Shown: positions 1 to 8,283, counted from the first letter of the stretch. The stretch: 32,429 bases of DNA from an uncultured Clostridia bacterium (GCA_944358385.1 CALVQW010000016.1:1-32429), one strand, 5' to 3'. Notes: generated by a model not told the origin, from the letters alone. Program-made: numbers and translations.

Positions 1-215
1 TTTCTCTTCTTGGGAAGAGTGGAGAGAGCGTCGTAGCTGTTCTCCTGAATGAACTCACCGTAGTCCTTGGTGCGCTTCGCCGAATAGCCGTAGAATTTGC
101 AGACTGCGACTTCGCCGAAAGTAGCCAGCTCTTCGAGCGCAGCATTGAAGGTGGCGAAAGGCACTCTGATGCTCTCGATGTCGGCGAGAACCACATATTT
201 CTTCGTTGTTGCCAT
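1..215 (-). CDS. NYN/LabA-like domain protein, N-terminal part only
   Basis: The reading frame starts at an ATG (213-215) preceded by a good AAAGGAG ribosome binding site and runs off the window edge after 71 codons, so only the N-terminus is seen. It begins MATTKKYVVLADIES, followed by an ALEELATFGEV segment and a KFYGYSAKR segment. This resembles the start of NYN (LabA/DUF88) domains, PIN-like nucleases in which a hydrophobic strand ending in Asp is followed by an 'LEEL.kyGeV..rvYGdw' helix-strand. The family's first acidic residue appears to be the Asp in LADIES. Function would be metal-dependent RNA cleavage if the missing acidic residues are present; this cannot be checked here. Moderate confidence because the fragment is short. 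Confidence 0.5.
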   Translation of the reverse strand, partial: MATTKKYVVLADIESIRVPFATFNAALEELATFGEVAVCKFYGYSAKRTKDYGEFIQENSYDALSTLPKKR

Positions 216-267
216 AATCTTCTCCTTTCTTGCGTGACCGCAATTATCATAATGCTTTATTATTTAT

Positions 268-296
268 ACTATATAATAATAGCATAAATTTGTCTA
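268..296 (-). promoter_or_regulatory. promoter for the NYN-like gene
   Basis: On the minus strand TAGACA (291-296) and TATAGT (268-273) are separated by exactly 17 bases in an AT-rich stretch. The -35 box overlaps the TAG stop codon of the upstream glycosylase gene (294-296). Confidence 0.5.
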
Positions 297-1109
297 GGCT
301 TTGGCGGCAAATTTTTCTTCCCTTTTGTAGTAGAAGAGCCACTGCTGCACGAATCCCGAAAGATCGCCGTACCTCTCCACGAGCGTCTCGGAGAGCTTTT
401 CGGCGGGCATATCGCCGTAATAAGGCTCAAACACCTTCCTGATCCACGTGTCCACGGGGAAAACGTCAAAGCGGTTGAACCCGAAAAGCAGCACGCAGTC
501 CGCCACCTTCCGTCCCACGCCGTGCAGCGCGGTGAGCTTCGCCCTGAGGTCGGGTGTCGGAAGCGCGTCCCACTCGCCGAGGTCGACGTCAGCGAGCGTC
601 TCGGCAGTGCGCACGAGATAGGGCGCGCGGTAGCCCGCACCTATGGAGTGGAAGAACTCCTCTCCCGCATCCGCTATGGCTTGAACGGAAGGGAAAGCGT
701 GATAGCCGCCCATATCCCGTCCGAGAGCCTCGCACATGCGCTCGATGATGCCCTTGATCCTTGGGATGTGATTGTTCTGCGAAATGAGGAAGGAAAAGAC
801 GGTCTCCACGGGGGACTGACGGAGGATATGTATGCCTTTGCCGAACTCCACAGCCGCCGAAACCAGCCCTTTATCCTGCACTTTCATCTGTATTATATCA
901 TAGTTTGTGTCAAAATCAAGATATTTTTTGAAAAATGCCGCGTCGTCGCATTCAAAGATGTAGAAATCTTCCTTTTCTCTCGCTTCGGCGCGGTGTTCGC
1001 CCGCATTCATCACCGTGACGCCGCCCTCTTCGCGGAAACGGAACACCTGCCCGCAGTTCAAAGTCTGCGTGAGAGAAAATGTGGGCGTTTTTTCGACCTC
1101 GAAAGTCAT
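294..1109 (-). CDS. 8-oxoguanine DNA glycosylase (OGG family, HhH-GPD)
   Basis: Base-excision repair glycosylase/lyase that removes 8-oxoguanine paired with C. The N-terminal region has the OGG_N signature (FSLTQTLNCGQVFRF, residues 11-25), followed by the HhH-GPD fold. The hairpin LHGVGRKVADC contains the catalytic Lys (about residue 201), and FPVDTW carries the catalytic Asp (about residue 220), matching the Lys/Asp pair of human OGG1 and clostridial Ogg. Length is 271 residues from ATG 1109. An in-frame ATG at 1157 would add 16 residues, but it sits directly after the rpmA terminator and its AAAAGG has no spacer, so I prefer 1109; neither start has a strong ribosome binding site. The gene lies downstream of rpmA and may depend on read-through of that terminator. 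Identification is secure; the start is not. Confidence 0.9.
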   Translation of the reverse strand: MTFEVEKTPTFSLTQTLNCGQVFRFREEGGVTVMNAGEHRAEAREKEDFYIFECDDAAFFKKYLDFDTNYDIIQMKVQDKGLVSAAVEFGKGIHILRQSPVETVFSFLISQNNHIPRIKGIIERMCEALGRDMGGYHAFPSVQAIADAGEEFFHSIGAGYRAPYLVRTAETLADVDLGEWDALPTPDLRAKLTALHGVGRKVADCVLLFGFNRFDVFPVDTWIRKVFEPYYGDMPAEKLSETLVERYGDLSGFVQQWLFYYKREEKFAAKA

Positions 1110-1164
1110 CTTGAGTTTATCACCGCGCGCGGGATCGCCACTCAGGCTTGCGCGCATCCTTTTA

Positions 1165-1198
1165 CATAATAAATCGGACCGAGATCGCTCTCGGTCCG
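1165..1198 (-). terminator. rho-independent terminator after rpmA
   Basis: Nine-base-pair stem CGGACCGAG/CTCGGTCCG with a 6-base loop (1175-1198), followed on the minus strand by a T-rich ATTTATT. It lies 10 bases past the rpmA stop and closes the rplU-prp-rpmA operon. Confidence 0.8.
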
Positions 1199-1208
1199 AA
1201 GTCGCCGT

Positions 1209-1484
1209 TTAGTCCGCGTAGACTGAGACTTGTTTTCTGTCCTTACCCACGCGCTCGAATTTCACGGTGCCGTCAACGAGGGAGAACAGCGTGTCGTCCT
1301 TGCCTCTGCCGACGTTGTTGCCGGGATGATATTTGGTGCCGCGCTGACGCACGAGAATGTTGCCCGCCAGCACGAACTGTCCGTCCGCGCGCTTGGGACC
1401 GAGTCTCTTTGCCGCACTTTCGCGCCCGTTGTGGGACGAACCGGTACCTTTCTTGTGAGCGAATAATTGGATCTTTATAAACAT
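1209..1484 (-). CDS. rpmA: 50S ribosomal protein L27 (bL27)
   Basis: Ribosomal large-subunit protein whose N-terminus reaches towards the peptidyl-transferase centre. The 91-residue product has the family hallmark [17 protein letters not shown] and the [10 protein letters not shown] loop. It begins [13 protein letters not shown]: this is the Bacillota-type N-terminal extension, known in Staphylococcus aureus to be removed by Prp cleavage after the Phe in '.QLFA', exposing AHKKG. The protease gene is immediately upstream, and its TAA stop overlaps this ATG by one base (TAATG). A GGAGG lies 7 bases before the start, inside the end of prp. Closed by the terminator at 1165-1198. Confidence 0.97.
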   Translation of the reverse strand: MFIKIQLFAHKKGTGSSHNGRESAAKRLGPKRADGQFVLAGNILVRQRGTKYHPGNNVGRGKDDTLFSLVDGTVKFERVGKDRKQVSVYAD

Positions 1485-1813
1485 TACTCTACCTCCAGAT
1501 TGATGAAGTCCGAAAACCCTTCATAGAGATCGGACACTCCCAGATATGCCGTCCTCAGGATCAGGTCGGAGTCGTGGCGCTGCGCTGCGGTGAGCTTTTC
1601 GGGGAGAGCGGCGGAGAGGAAACCCTCCTTCTCGTCCACCTTATAGTCCACGTTGACGCCGACGAGCTGCATCAGCCCCAGCACCGCGGTCTGCACCACG
1701 GAACTCACCGCCGCACACACGATGTCCTCGCCCTGTTCGGCGTAGCCCGTGTGTCCCGTGCAGGTGACGCCCGTGAGCATCCCGTCCTTCCTAGTGAACC
1801 TGACCGTGGTCAT
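1484..1813 (-). CDS. prp: ribosomal-processing cysteine protease Prp
   Basis: Cysteine protease that trims the N-terminal extension of L27 in Bacillota, a step needed for functional ribosomes. The 109-residue product contains the catalytic region [19 protein letters not shown], with His and Cys 12 residues apart, as in the family (formerly YsxB/DUF464). It sits between rplU and rpmA with a 1-base gap before it and a 1-base overlap after it, the canonical arrangement. Its ribosome binding site (AAAGG) lies inside the 3' end of rplU, so translation is likely coupled. Confidence 0.95.
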   Translation of the reverse strand: MTTVRFTRKDGMLTGVTCTGHTGYAEQGEDIVCAAVSSVVQTAVLGLMQLVGVNVDYKVDEKEGFLSAALPEKLTAAQRHDSDLILRTAYLGVSDLYEGFSDFINLEVE

Positions 1814-1814
1814 A

Positions 1815-2123
1815 TCAGCCTTTGATGGCGGTGATCTTCAGCTCGGTGTAGGGCTGACGATGACCTTGACGCTTTCTGATCTGCTTTTTGGGCTTGTAAT
1901 GAAAGACGTCCACTTTGGGGAACTTGCCCTGCGCATTGACGACGGCTTCGACCTTGACCTTCGCCGCATCCGCGCCCGCCTTCACGCTGCCCTCGTCATC
2001 GACGAACATGAGCACTTCGAGTTCGACTTTCGCACCGACTTCCGCGTCGATCTTCTCGACCTTGACGAGCATGTCTTTCTCGACCTTGTACTGCTTGCCG
2101 CCGCAACCAACGATCGCGTACAT
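1815..2123 (-). CDS. rplU: 50S ribosomal protein L21 (bL21)
   Basis: Large-subunit ribosomal protein binding 23S rRNA. The 102-residue product begins MYAIVGCGGKQYKVEKDM and ends with the RKRQGHRQPYTELKITAIKG tail typical of bL21. First gene of the rplU-prp-rpmA operon, preceded by GAGGAGG and by a short structured leader with a strong promoter (2207-2235). Autoregulation through the leader is inferred from other Bacillota. Confidence 0.97.
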   Translation of the reverse strand: MYAIVGCGGKQYKVEKDMLVKVEKIDAEVGAKVELEVLMFVDDEGSVKAGADAAKVKVEAVVNAQGKFPKVDVFHYKPKKQIRKRQGHRQPYTELKITAIKG

Positions 2124-2200
2124 AGTTTACCTCCTCTGACCAGTCTCGCCGTCGTGGTGACGGAAACTCCGTGCTTAAACGACCACTTCCGAGCGGCTCG
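2124..2200 (-). promoter_or_regulatory. structured 5' leader of rplU, candidate L21 leader
   Basis: The roughly 75-base leader between the promoter and rplU folds into nested helices: an inner hairpin ACGGA/TCCGT with a 3-base loop inside an outer GTGGT/ACCAC stem, just before the ribosome binding site. Bacillota commonly have an 'L21 leader' RNA here. I see the structure but cannot confirm the family without a covariance-model scan. Confidence 0.45.
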
Positions 2201-2206
2201 ACATCC

Positions 2207-2235
2207 ACTTTACCAAAAAACCGCCCCTCTGTCAA
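2207..2235 (-). promoter_or_regulatory. promoter of the rplU-prp-rpmA operon
   Basis: Minus-strand TTGACA (2230-2235, perfect -35) is separated by 17 bases from TAAAGT (2207-2212), as expected for a sigma-A promoter of a highly expressed ribosomal operon. Confidence 0.85.
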
Positions 2236-2239
2236 ACGA

Positions 2240-2518
2240 ATTTCGCAATATTATATATAATACGCACATATGCGCGCGCACGCACCCCTCCCCCGCACCG
2301 AAAACCCGCACCCCTGCCCTGCCCGCGCAACGCTGCACACTCCCGCTCCTCCTTCTTCGCAATACACTCCCGCCTGCCGCCCGCTCCTCTCCCCGACGCA
2401 CAACATTTCCCCGCCACTCTCCCCTGCCCGCCGCTTTTCCGCTCATTGCCCGCACCCCGCGCCGACTTTGAACCGCCCACTCCCGAACAGCTGCCGCCTT
2501 TCCCTCTGCCAACACACG
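2240..2518. other. gene-free spacer, extremely C-rich on the plus strand
   Basis: About 280 bases between the rplU promoter and the nup-operon terminator hold no credible gene. The plus strand is strikingly C-rich and G-poor (runs such as CACCCCTCCCCCGC); the minus strand is correspondingly G-rich with many G-triplets to G-quintets. The open frames here translate to Pro/Arg/Ser-rich low-complexity sequence without homology signs. Confidence 0.6.
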
Positions 2519-2545
2519 CAAAAGGAGTGCCCGAAGGCACTCCCT
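2519..2545 (-). terminator. rho-independent terminator of the xpt-bmp-nup operon
   Basis: Minus-strand stem GGAGTGCC/GGCACTCC (2524-2543) with a TTCG tetraloop followed by TTTT. It lies about 60 bases after the last permease gene. Confidence 0.88.
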
Positions 2546-2606
2546 TGTAAGACTGATCTTGGCGGCGCACCGCGCCGTTTTCCCGCATCTAAGCGGACGG
2601 ATCGCG

Positions 2607-3605
2607 CTATCGCTCCTCTCGGAAGTAACTCAGCCCCAACGCCGCCGGCGGCTGATTTTCCTTCTTCTTGCGGAAGTTGAAAAGTACGATTATTACGATC
2701 GTGACCACATACGGCAGCATCTGCGTGAGATAAGGCGCATATGTCGGAAGCACTATGCCCGTCACGGTCGGGAAGTAGTTATAGAACCAGAACAGGAACG
2801 CGAAAAGATATGAACCCCAGATCGCGTTGAGAGGTTTCCAATTGGAGAAGATGACGAGCGCGACCGCGAGCCATCCGAGAGCCTCGATATTATTGACCGT
2901 AGACCATCCGCCGCGGCTGTACATGATGACATAGACCATACCGCCCAGACCGCATATGCCGCCGCCTATCGTCGAAGCTACCATCTTATAGCGGTTGACA
3001 TTGATGCCCGCCGCGTCCGCGGTGGCGGGGCTTTCGCCGACCGCACGCAGATTAAGACCTACACGGGTGTACTTGAATACTACGAACAGTATCACCGCTA
3101 ACACAATGGCGGCATATATCATAAACCCGTAGGACAGGAACATATCACCGAACACACCTGCTTCGACATTTGCGTTTATGTTCCAATTGAACAGCTTAGC
3201 GGTTTCGCTCGCGGTAGCAAAGGATTGGAAACCCGCATCGGCAAGAACGTAAATGCCGCCGAAGCTGCCGATCCCGACGCCGAGGAAGGTCAAGGCAAGT
3301 CCCGTAACGTTCTGATTGGCTTTGAGGACGACTGTCATAAACGAATACAGCAAACCGCCCAACGCACCGCCGCCGAAACCGCACAACAGCGGTATCAGGA
3401 CCAGCAAAAACTCGTTCGTGCTTGCCGCCGTCTTTTCGTACATGAACGCGCCTGCAAACCCCGCAAATCCTCCGAGGAAAACCATGCCCGGCACACCGAG
3501 GTTGAGCTGACCGCTCTTTTGCGTCAATGTCTCGCCCAACGCTCCATACATTATGACCGTACCATAAACTATGGCACTCGCAAACCATGTCACGAAACTA
3601 GTCAT
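2607..3605 (-). CDS. nucleoside-type ABC transporter permease (NupQ-like)
   Basis: Membrane permease of the BPD_transp_2 family (as in B. subtilis NupQ and the BmpA-linked systems), one of two channel subunits for ABC uptake of nucleosides. The 332-residue product is almost entirely hydrophobic, with about 8-10 predicted membrane segments. It carries the family signature GETLTQKSGQLNLGVPGMVF near the N-terminus and a cytoplasmic VGESPATADAAGINV loop that should contact the ATPase. The start overlaps the end of the preceding permease gene by 8 bases, with GAGGAGG 6 bases upstream. Last gene of the operon, 60 bases before the terminator. Substrate is inferred from the family and from the xpt neighbour. 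Confidence 0.88.
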   Translation of the reverse strand: MTSFVTWFASAIVYGTVIMYGALGETLTQKSGQLNLGVPGMVFLGGFAGFAGAFMYEKTAASTNEFLLVLIPLLCGFGGGALGGLLYSFMTVVLKANQNVTGLALTFLGVGIGSFGGIYVLADAGFQSFATASETAKLFNWNINANVEAGVFGDMFLSYGFMIYAAIVLAVILFVVFKYTRVGLNLRAVGESPATADAAGINVNRYKMVASTIGGGICGLGGMVYVIMYSRGGWSTVNNIEALGWLAVALVIFSNWKPLNAIWGSYLFAFLFWFYNYFPTVTGIVLPTYAPYLTQMLPYVVTIVIIVLFNFRKKKENQPPAALGLSYFREER

Positions 3606-5127
3606 TGCGCACCTCCTCTTCGCTCTCGGACTCTGCGCTTTCCTTCACATCCGTGTTGCTGTCGCCGTCTGCGGCATTGAGTGCGGACGCACCGACGTCG
3701 GACCTCTCATAAGCCGGAGTTTTAAACTTATCGCCGCGCAAGGCGATGCGGGAAACGCACCGATCGACGACTTCCACCGTCTTATCGAGTACCGCTCTAC
3801 CCATCTTACCGCCGAACACCTTCACTTTGTTTTCGACACCGGTAAAGAACTTTTCCACCGCCGCGCTTGCATTATGCAGTGCGCGGGCGCAGAAGGCGCA
3901 ACCGTGCACCAGCCAGGGGACCTTCTGTTCCAGCTTGTCGCGGAATTTACCGTACGCCGTAGCGATCTTCTCGCTCGAAACGATTCTGTAATTCACAAAG
4001 AACTCGCAGCCGATGAGGAAGAACAGAAGAATGCCGATAAGTATATACGACGTATAATTGTTGAGCGTGGTCGTGCTTCCGTTGATGCCGACAGCACCTC
4101 TTTCAAAGAACGCTATCCCCATCGAAACGATGACCATGACCACGGGATTGAACTTCGCCGTCCATGCGACTATGATCGCCGTAAAGCCATAGCTCCCGCC
4201 CGTTTCGGCAGACAGCGTGTGGTTGACGCCGCTGACGTACAGCATCCCGACCACGCCGCAGATCGCGCCGCTGAGGAATACCGTGCGCATGACGATCTTC
4301 GCCGTATTCATACCCGCGTACTTCGCCGTGTTGGGAGAGTCTCCGACGACCGCTATCTCAAAACCGTGCTTGGTATGGTTAAGATATATCGCCATAAAGA
4401 CGACAACTATGGCGGCGATCAGGATTATCGCTCCGTAAGGATTTCCGAATAACGAAGCCAGCCACCCTGCCTCGCTCGTGGGGTTGAAGAAACCGAGCGA
4501 TGTTTTATCGCCCTGCCATATTCTCACCGTACAAGCCACGAGCTGGATGGCGATATAGTTCATCATCAAGGTGAACAGCGTCTCATTAGTCCCGAACTTG
4601 GCTTTGCAGAATGCGGGGATGAGTGCCCAGATGCCTCCGGCGATGAAACCGAACAGCAACATGAGGAAAATGCTGCCCGAATAGGTCATATCCTCGGCAA
4701 AATACCACATCACGACCGAAGCGAGCAATGCGCCCATCAGCACCTGTCCCTGCGCGCCGATGTTCCAGAACTTCATCTTGAACGCGGGAGCGAGAGCCAC
4801 GGAAATGATGAGCAGCATCACCGTGGAATTCAGCCACGAATTCACCGAGAACTCGGTTGAGAACGCTCCTTTGAACAACAACTCCCAGATCCTATCAAAG
4901 CTGTAGCCCGTCACACCGTTCAGGAACAGCAATATCACGAGCAACGCAAAGCCGATCGCACACAGTCTTATGAACGTATTGTAACAAATGCTTGAAGAAT
5001 TGCGTTTGACGATCCTGAACAACGGCTGTCTTTTTTGTTTTTTCACACCGACGCCCGCACCGGCAGAGACAGCTGCCGCTCCCGCGCACGCAGGTGCTTC
5101 CTGCGGAGCTTTCGAAAACTTCCTCAT
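3598..5127 (-). CDS. nucleoside-type ABC transporter permease (NupP-like) with long tails
   Basis: Second BPD_transp_2 permease of the system. The membrane core (roughly residues 45-385) contains the family motif FKMKFWNIGAQGQVLMGAL and the coupling loop AVVGDSPNTAKYAGMN. At 509 residues it is far longer than the usual 350 or so: an Ala/Gly/Lys-rich cytoplasmic N-tail of about 45 residues precedes the first helix, and about 110 residues follow the last one. That C-tail has an amphipathic region, then an acidic end (ESESEEEVRND). The tails match no domain I recognise. The start overlaps the ATPase stop (ATGA), with GAGGAGG 7 bases upstream. Family assignment is firm; the tail function is unknown. 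Confidence 0.88.
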   Translation of the reverse strand: MRKFSKAPQEAPACAGAAAVSAGAGVGVKKQKRQPLFRIVKRNSSSICYNTFIRLCAIGFALLVILLFLNGVTGYSFDRIWELLFKGAFSTEFSVNSWLNSTVMLLIISVALAPAFKMKFWNIGAQGQVLMGALLASVVMWYFAEDMTYSGSIFLMLLFGFIAGGIWALIPAFCKAKFGTNETLFTLMMNYIAIQLVACTVRIWQGDKTSLGFFNPTSEAGWLASLFGNPYGAIILIAAIVVVFMAIYLNHTKHGFEIAVVGDSPNTAKYAGMNTAKIVMRTVFLSGAICGVVGMLYVSGVNHTLSAETGGSYGFTAIIVAWTAKFNPVVMVIVSMGIAFFERGAVGINGSTTTLNNYTSYILIGILLFFLIGCEFFVNYRIVSSEKIATAYGKFRDKLEQKVPWLVHGCAFCARALHNASAAVEKFFTGVENKVKVFGGKMGRAVLDKTVEVVDRCVSRIALRGDKFKTPAYERSDVGASALNAADGDSNTDVKESAESESEEEVRND

Positions 5128-6803
5128 TCGCGTTCCTCCTCTTCCGCCTGCGCGTCACGCTGTCTCATCGCTTCGAGATCCGCCTCATCGATGTTGGTAT
5201 CTACCGCTATACCATACTGCTTGTCGCTCTTGACCTCGGTGAGATCGAGCGCGCCCGTCATCATGAGACCGATCTCCTCTTTCGTGGTCTTGTCAGCATG
5301 GACGACGCCCATCAGCTTACCGTGACAGATAACCATGATCTTGTCGCACAACGCGAGCAAAACGTCAAGATCCTCTCCGACATACATTATGCCGGTGCCT
5401 TTTTTCTTTTCCTCATTGAGGATATTGTAGATGGTGTAAGAGCTGTTGATGTCCAGCCCGCGCACGGGATAAGCCGTGATGATGACATTGGGACCGGACT
5501 GTATCTCACGCCCGACCAAAACCTTCTGCACATTGCCGCCCGAAAGCCTGCGCACCGGCGTCTCCGTGGAGGGTGTAACGATGTCAAGTTCTTTTATGAT
5601 CGCCTCTGCTCTTTTGCGTGCGCCGTTCCTGTCCACAAACGGCCACAGGACGGGCGGAAGCCTTTTCGCCTTTTCCTCCGCAGTCGCCTCTTTGAAAGTG
5701 AGCGTAGCGTTCTTATAGTCTTTGAGCATCATGTTGTCCGTCACGGACAGCGAGGGCGCAAGTCCCATACCGAGCCTGTCCTCCGGGATGAAGCTCATAG
5801 CTATGCCCTTTTCTATGATCGCCTTGGGCGACAAGCCTATGATAGTGTCACCCATGTGGTTGATCTCGCCTTTGTACACCTTGCGAAGCCCCGCGATCGC
5901 CTCACAAAGTTCCTTCTGTCCGCAACCGGAGATGCCCGCTACGCCGAGGATCTCTCCGCCGCGGATATAGAAACTCATGCCGTCTATGGCTACGGCACCT
6001 TCGTCATTCTTCACCACAAGGTCGCGGATCTCAAGCAACGGATGCTCCCCGACGGGTTCGGGACGCTCGATGTTGAGATCGGTCTTATGTCCCACCATCA
6101 TGTCGGTAAGATCGTGTTCGCTGGTTTCAGAGGTGTTGACCGCACCGATAAACTCCCCTTTTCGGAGAACTGCAACGCGATCGCTGATCTCCATCACCTC
6201 GTTGAGTTTGTGGGTGATGATGATTATGCTCTTGCCGTCCTCGCGCATGTTGCGCAGCACGTCAAAGAGCTTTTCCGTCTCCTGCGGAGTGAGCACTGCG
6301 GTCGGCTCGTCCAGGATGAGGATATCCGCCCCGCGGTAAAGGACTTTGACGATCTCCAAAGTCTGCTTTTCGCTGACGGACATATTATATATCTTCTTTT
6401 TCGGATCGATCTCGAACCCGTATTTTTCACAGATATCTTTTATCTTCCGAGAAGCTTCTTTAAGGTTGTACTTCTCTTGTTTGCGCGTGAGTCCGAGCAC
6501 GGTATTCTCCACCGCTGTGAAAACGTCCACCAGCTTAAAGTGCTGATGCACCATGCCGATGCCCAACTCAAACGCATCCTTCGGGGAACGTATGGTGACC
6601 TCGGTCCCGTTCACCTCAATGCTGCCGTGATCGGGAAAATATATGCCGGAGAGCATATTCATAAGGGTGGTCTTGCCGCTGCCGTTCTCGCCGAGAAGAG
6701 CGAGTATCTCGCCTTTCATCACATCGAAAGTGACATCACGGTTCGCCACGACTTCGCCGAAGGTCTTGGTTATGTTCTTAAAACTGATTGCCGTTTCTGC
6801 CAT
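5124..6803 (-). CDS. nucleoside-type ABC transporter ATPase, two ABC domains (NupO-like)
   Basis: Energises the transporter. Two ABC cassettes lie in tandem, as in NupO/YufO and sugar importers of the RbsA type. The first has Walker A GENGSGKTT, signature MSVSEKQTLEIVKVL and Walker B ILILDEPTAVLT. The second has the degenerate Walker A GISGCGQKELC, signature LSGGNVQKVLVGRE and a Walker B in which Glu-Pro is replaced (VIITAYPVRGLD), as is common for the second domain in this family. The chosen start (MAETAISFKNITKTFG) fits family N-termini. An in-frame ATG at 6848 lies inside the intergenic hairpin and is unlikely. No strong ribosome binding site is visible at 6803. The end overlaps the next gene by 4 bases. 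Confidence 0.92.
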   Translation of the reverse strand: MAETAISFKNITKTFGEVVANRDVTFDVMKGEILALLGENGSGKTTLMNMLSGIYFPDHGSIEVNGTEVTIRSPKDAFELGIGMVHQHFKLVDVFTAVENTVLGLTRKQEKYNLKEASRKIKDICEKYGFEIDPKKKIYNMSVSEKQTLEIVKVLYRGADILILDEPTAVLTPQETEKLFDVLRNMREDGKSIIIITHKLNEVMEISDRVAVLRKGEFIGAVNTSETSEHDLTDMMVGHKTDLNIERPEPVGEHPLLEIRDLVVKNDEGAVAIDGMSFYIRGGEILGVAGISGCGQKELCEAIAGLRKVYKGEINHMGDTIIGLSPKAIIEKGIAMSFIPEDRLGMGLAPSLSVTDNMMLKDYKNATLTFKEATAEEKAKRLPPVLWPFVDRNGARKRAEAIIKELDIVTPSTETPVRRLSGGNVQKVLVGREIQSGPNVIITAYPVRGLDINSSYTIYNILNEEKKKGTGIMYVGEDLDVLLALCDKIMVICHGKLMGVVHADKTTKEEIGLMMTGALDLTEVKSDKQYGIAVDTNIDEADLEAMRQRDAQAEEEERE

Positions 6804-6844
6804 GTGTCTCACACTGCCCCGTCGATACAGGGCTGCTTTGCGCC

Positions 6845-6904
6845 GCATATTCCGCCCGAGGGCGGAATATGCGAAAAAGCAAGGGGCGGTTGCCCGCCCC
6901 TTGC
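6845..6904 (-). terminator. double hairpin between BMP lipoprotein and ATPase genes, likely partial terminator
   Basis: Reading the minus strand, an 11-bp stem GCAAGGGGCGG/CCGCCCCTTGC (6879-6904) is followed by TTTTTC, then by a 12-13 bp stem GCATATTCCGCC/GGCGGAATATGC (6845-6872). The first is terminator-like. Because the downstream genes have no visible promoter of their own, it probably works as a leaky terminator that makes the binding protein more abundant than the ATPase and permeases, and the hairpins may also protect the upstream mRNA end (inference). Confidence 0.7.
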
Positions 6905-6915
6905 CGCAGGAACTC

Positions 6916-8250
6916 TTAGTTCAATTCGGTGATACCGTCAATGCGGATATCGAAGTAGGGAGCGGAACGCTCAACGGACTCCGCAAAGTAAGTCACGCCG
7001 TTCTCGGTCTTGATGACCTGAGTGTCGGGAGTGAATTTATCATCGGGAACGACATTCGCCATGTAAGAGTCGATCTTCTTGCCGTCCTTGGTGAAGGTGG
7101 AGCAATCGAACACTTGCAGCTCGCCATTCTTGATCTTGTCAACAACGGTCTTGACATAAGCGGAAGGATCTTCCTTGAAGAGTTTGCCGTTGATGTCGGT
7201 GATCGCCACGGAACCGCGGTCATAGCCGTGCGCCCAATCGGTATCGATGGTCTCGCCCTTGAGTGCGGCAGTGAGTGCGTAGGTGTAATACACGGACCAG
7301 TCGTTGGTGGCGGAAGTGATGGCGCAGCTGGGGGCGGCGACAGTCATATCCACGTTGTAGCCGACGCAGTAAACGCGAGTGCCGTCATTGTATGCCTCTT
7401 CGCAAGCGGTGGGAGCACCGTAGGAGTCGGCGTGCTGGCTGATGATGATGCAGCCCTGAGAAATGAGGCTCTTCGCGGCGTTGTACTCACCGTCCTGATC
7501 GTGCCAGCTGTTGGTGTACTGGACGGACATCGCAACATTGGAAACAACGGACTTGATGCCGAGATAGAACGCGGTGTAGCCGGAGACGACTTCCGCATAG
7601 TTGTACGCACCGACATAACCGATCTTGATGTTGCCGTTGGAGTCGATGTTGTTGGAGGCAAGGAGATCATCATCCACAAGCTGCTTCAGTTTCAAGCCGG
7701 CAACGACACCCGCAACATAACGGGACTGGAAGGTGTAGTTGAAGGCATTCTTGAGGTTTGCGGTGTTGGTGCTTGCCGCGGTATCGCCAGTCATTGCTAT
7801 GAACGTGATTTCGGGATGCGCCTGTGCGGTGGGCAGCATGACATCCTGATGACCGTAGCTGTTGGAGATGATGAGATCGCAGCCGTCATCGATCAGTTCG
7901 TTTGCCGCAGTCTGGACACCCTCGGTGTTGGTGTCGGGAAGATTGGGCTTCCACACGATCTCAACATTGCCGCCCGCTTTCTTGATGTTTTCCACCGCGG
8001 CATTGATGCCTTGGATGTGCGCAGCGGAATAGCTCTCGTTCTGGTCGCCGATCATGATGACGCCGACTTTTATGCTCTTGCCGGTCAGGTCGCCCAGATC
8101 GCCGTAGACGGGAGCGACATTGACATCCGTACCGATCGTCACACCGGGACCTTCATCGATCTTCTTGTCGTTGTTGCACGCAACGAGCGCGACAGCAAGA
8201 GATGCGACAAGTGCCAGGACAAGCACGAGTGCCAGGATCTTTTTCTTCAT
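6916..8250 (-). CDS. BMP-family substrate-binding lipoprotein (nucleoside ABC transporter)
   Basis: Extracytoplasmic binding protein of the PnrA/BmpA/Med family, which captures purine nucleosides for the neighbouring ABC transporter. A lipoprotein signal peptide is clear: MKKKILALVLVLALVA, then lipobox LVAC with the acylated Cys at about residue 25. The mature part shows family segments IKVGVIMIGDQNESYSAAHIQG, CDLIISNSYGHQ and FQSRYVAGVVAG. Length is 444 residues, somewhat longer than typical family members (about 330-360). A good GGAGG precedes the ATG. It follows xpt by 33 bases and is followed by the double hairpin at 6845-6904. The family is firm; the exact ligand is inferred. Confidence 0.93.
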   Translation of the reverse strand: MKKKILALVLVLALVASLAVALVACNNDKKIDEGPGVTIGTDVNVAPVYGDLGDLTGKSIKVGVIMIGDQNESYSAAHIQGINAAVENIKKAGGNVEIVWKPNLPDTNTEGVQTAANELIDDGCDLIISNSYGHQDVMLPTAQAHPEITFIAMTGDTAASTNTANLKNAFNYTFQSRYVAGVVAGLKLKQLVDDDLLASNNIDSNGNIKIGYVGAYNYAEVVSGYTAFYLGIKSVVSNVAMSVQYTNSWHDQDGEYNAAKSLISQGCIIISQHADSYGAPTACEEAYNDGTRVYCVGYNVDMTVAAPSCAITSATNDWSVYYTYALTAALKGETIDTDWAHGYDRGSVAITDINGKLFKEDPSAYVKTVVDKIKNGELQVFDCSTFTKDGKKIDSYMANVVPDDKFTPDTQVIKTENGVTYFAESVERSAPYFDIRIDGITELN

Positions 8251-8283
8251 AAAAACCTCCGTATTTTATGCCTTTCGGCTTAT

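Noticed and set aside
1484..2123. L27 cleavage by Prp as a novel system
   Set aside because: The arrangement and the cleaved extension are already well described for Bacillota; it is used here only as a taxonomic clue.
2270..2680. 136-codon plus-strand frame in the C-rich spacer
   Set aside because: Pro/Arg/Ser low-complexity translation that runs through the nup-operon terminator into the end of the permease gene; no ribosome binding site.
5094..6932. Very long open frames on the plus strand opposite the transporter ATPase (612 codons), the BMP/xpt genes (6643-8928) and typA (24220-26073)
   Set aside because: They lie entirely antisense to genes with clear family motifs, show no motif themselves, and are expected from the codon bias of GC-rich genes.
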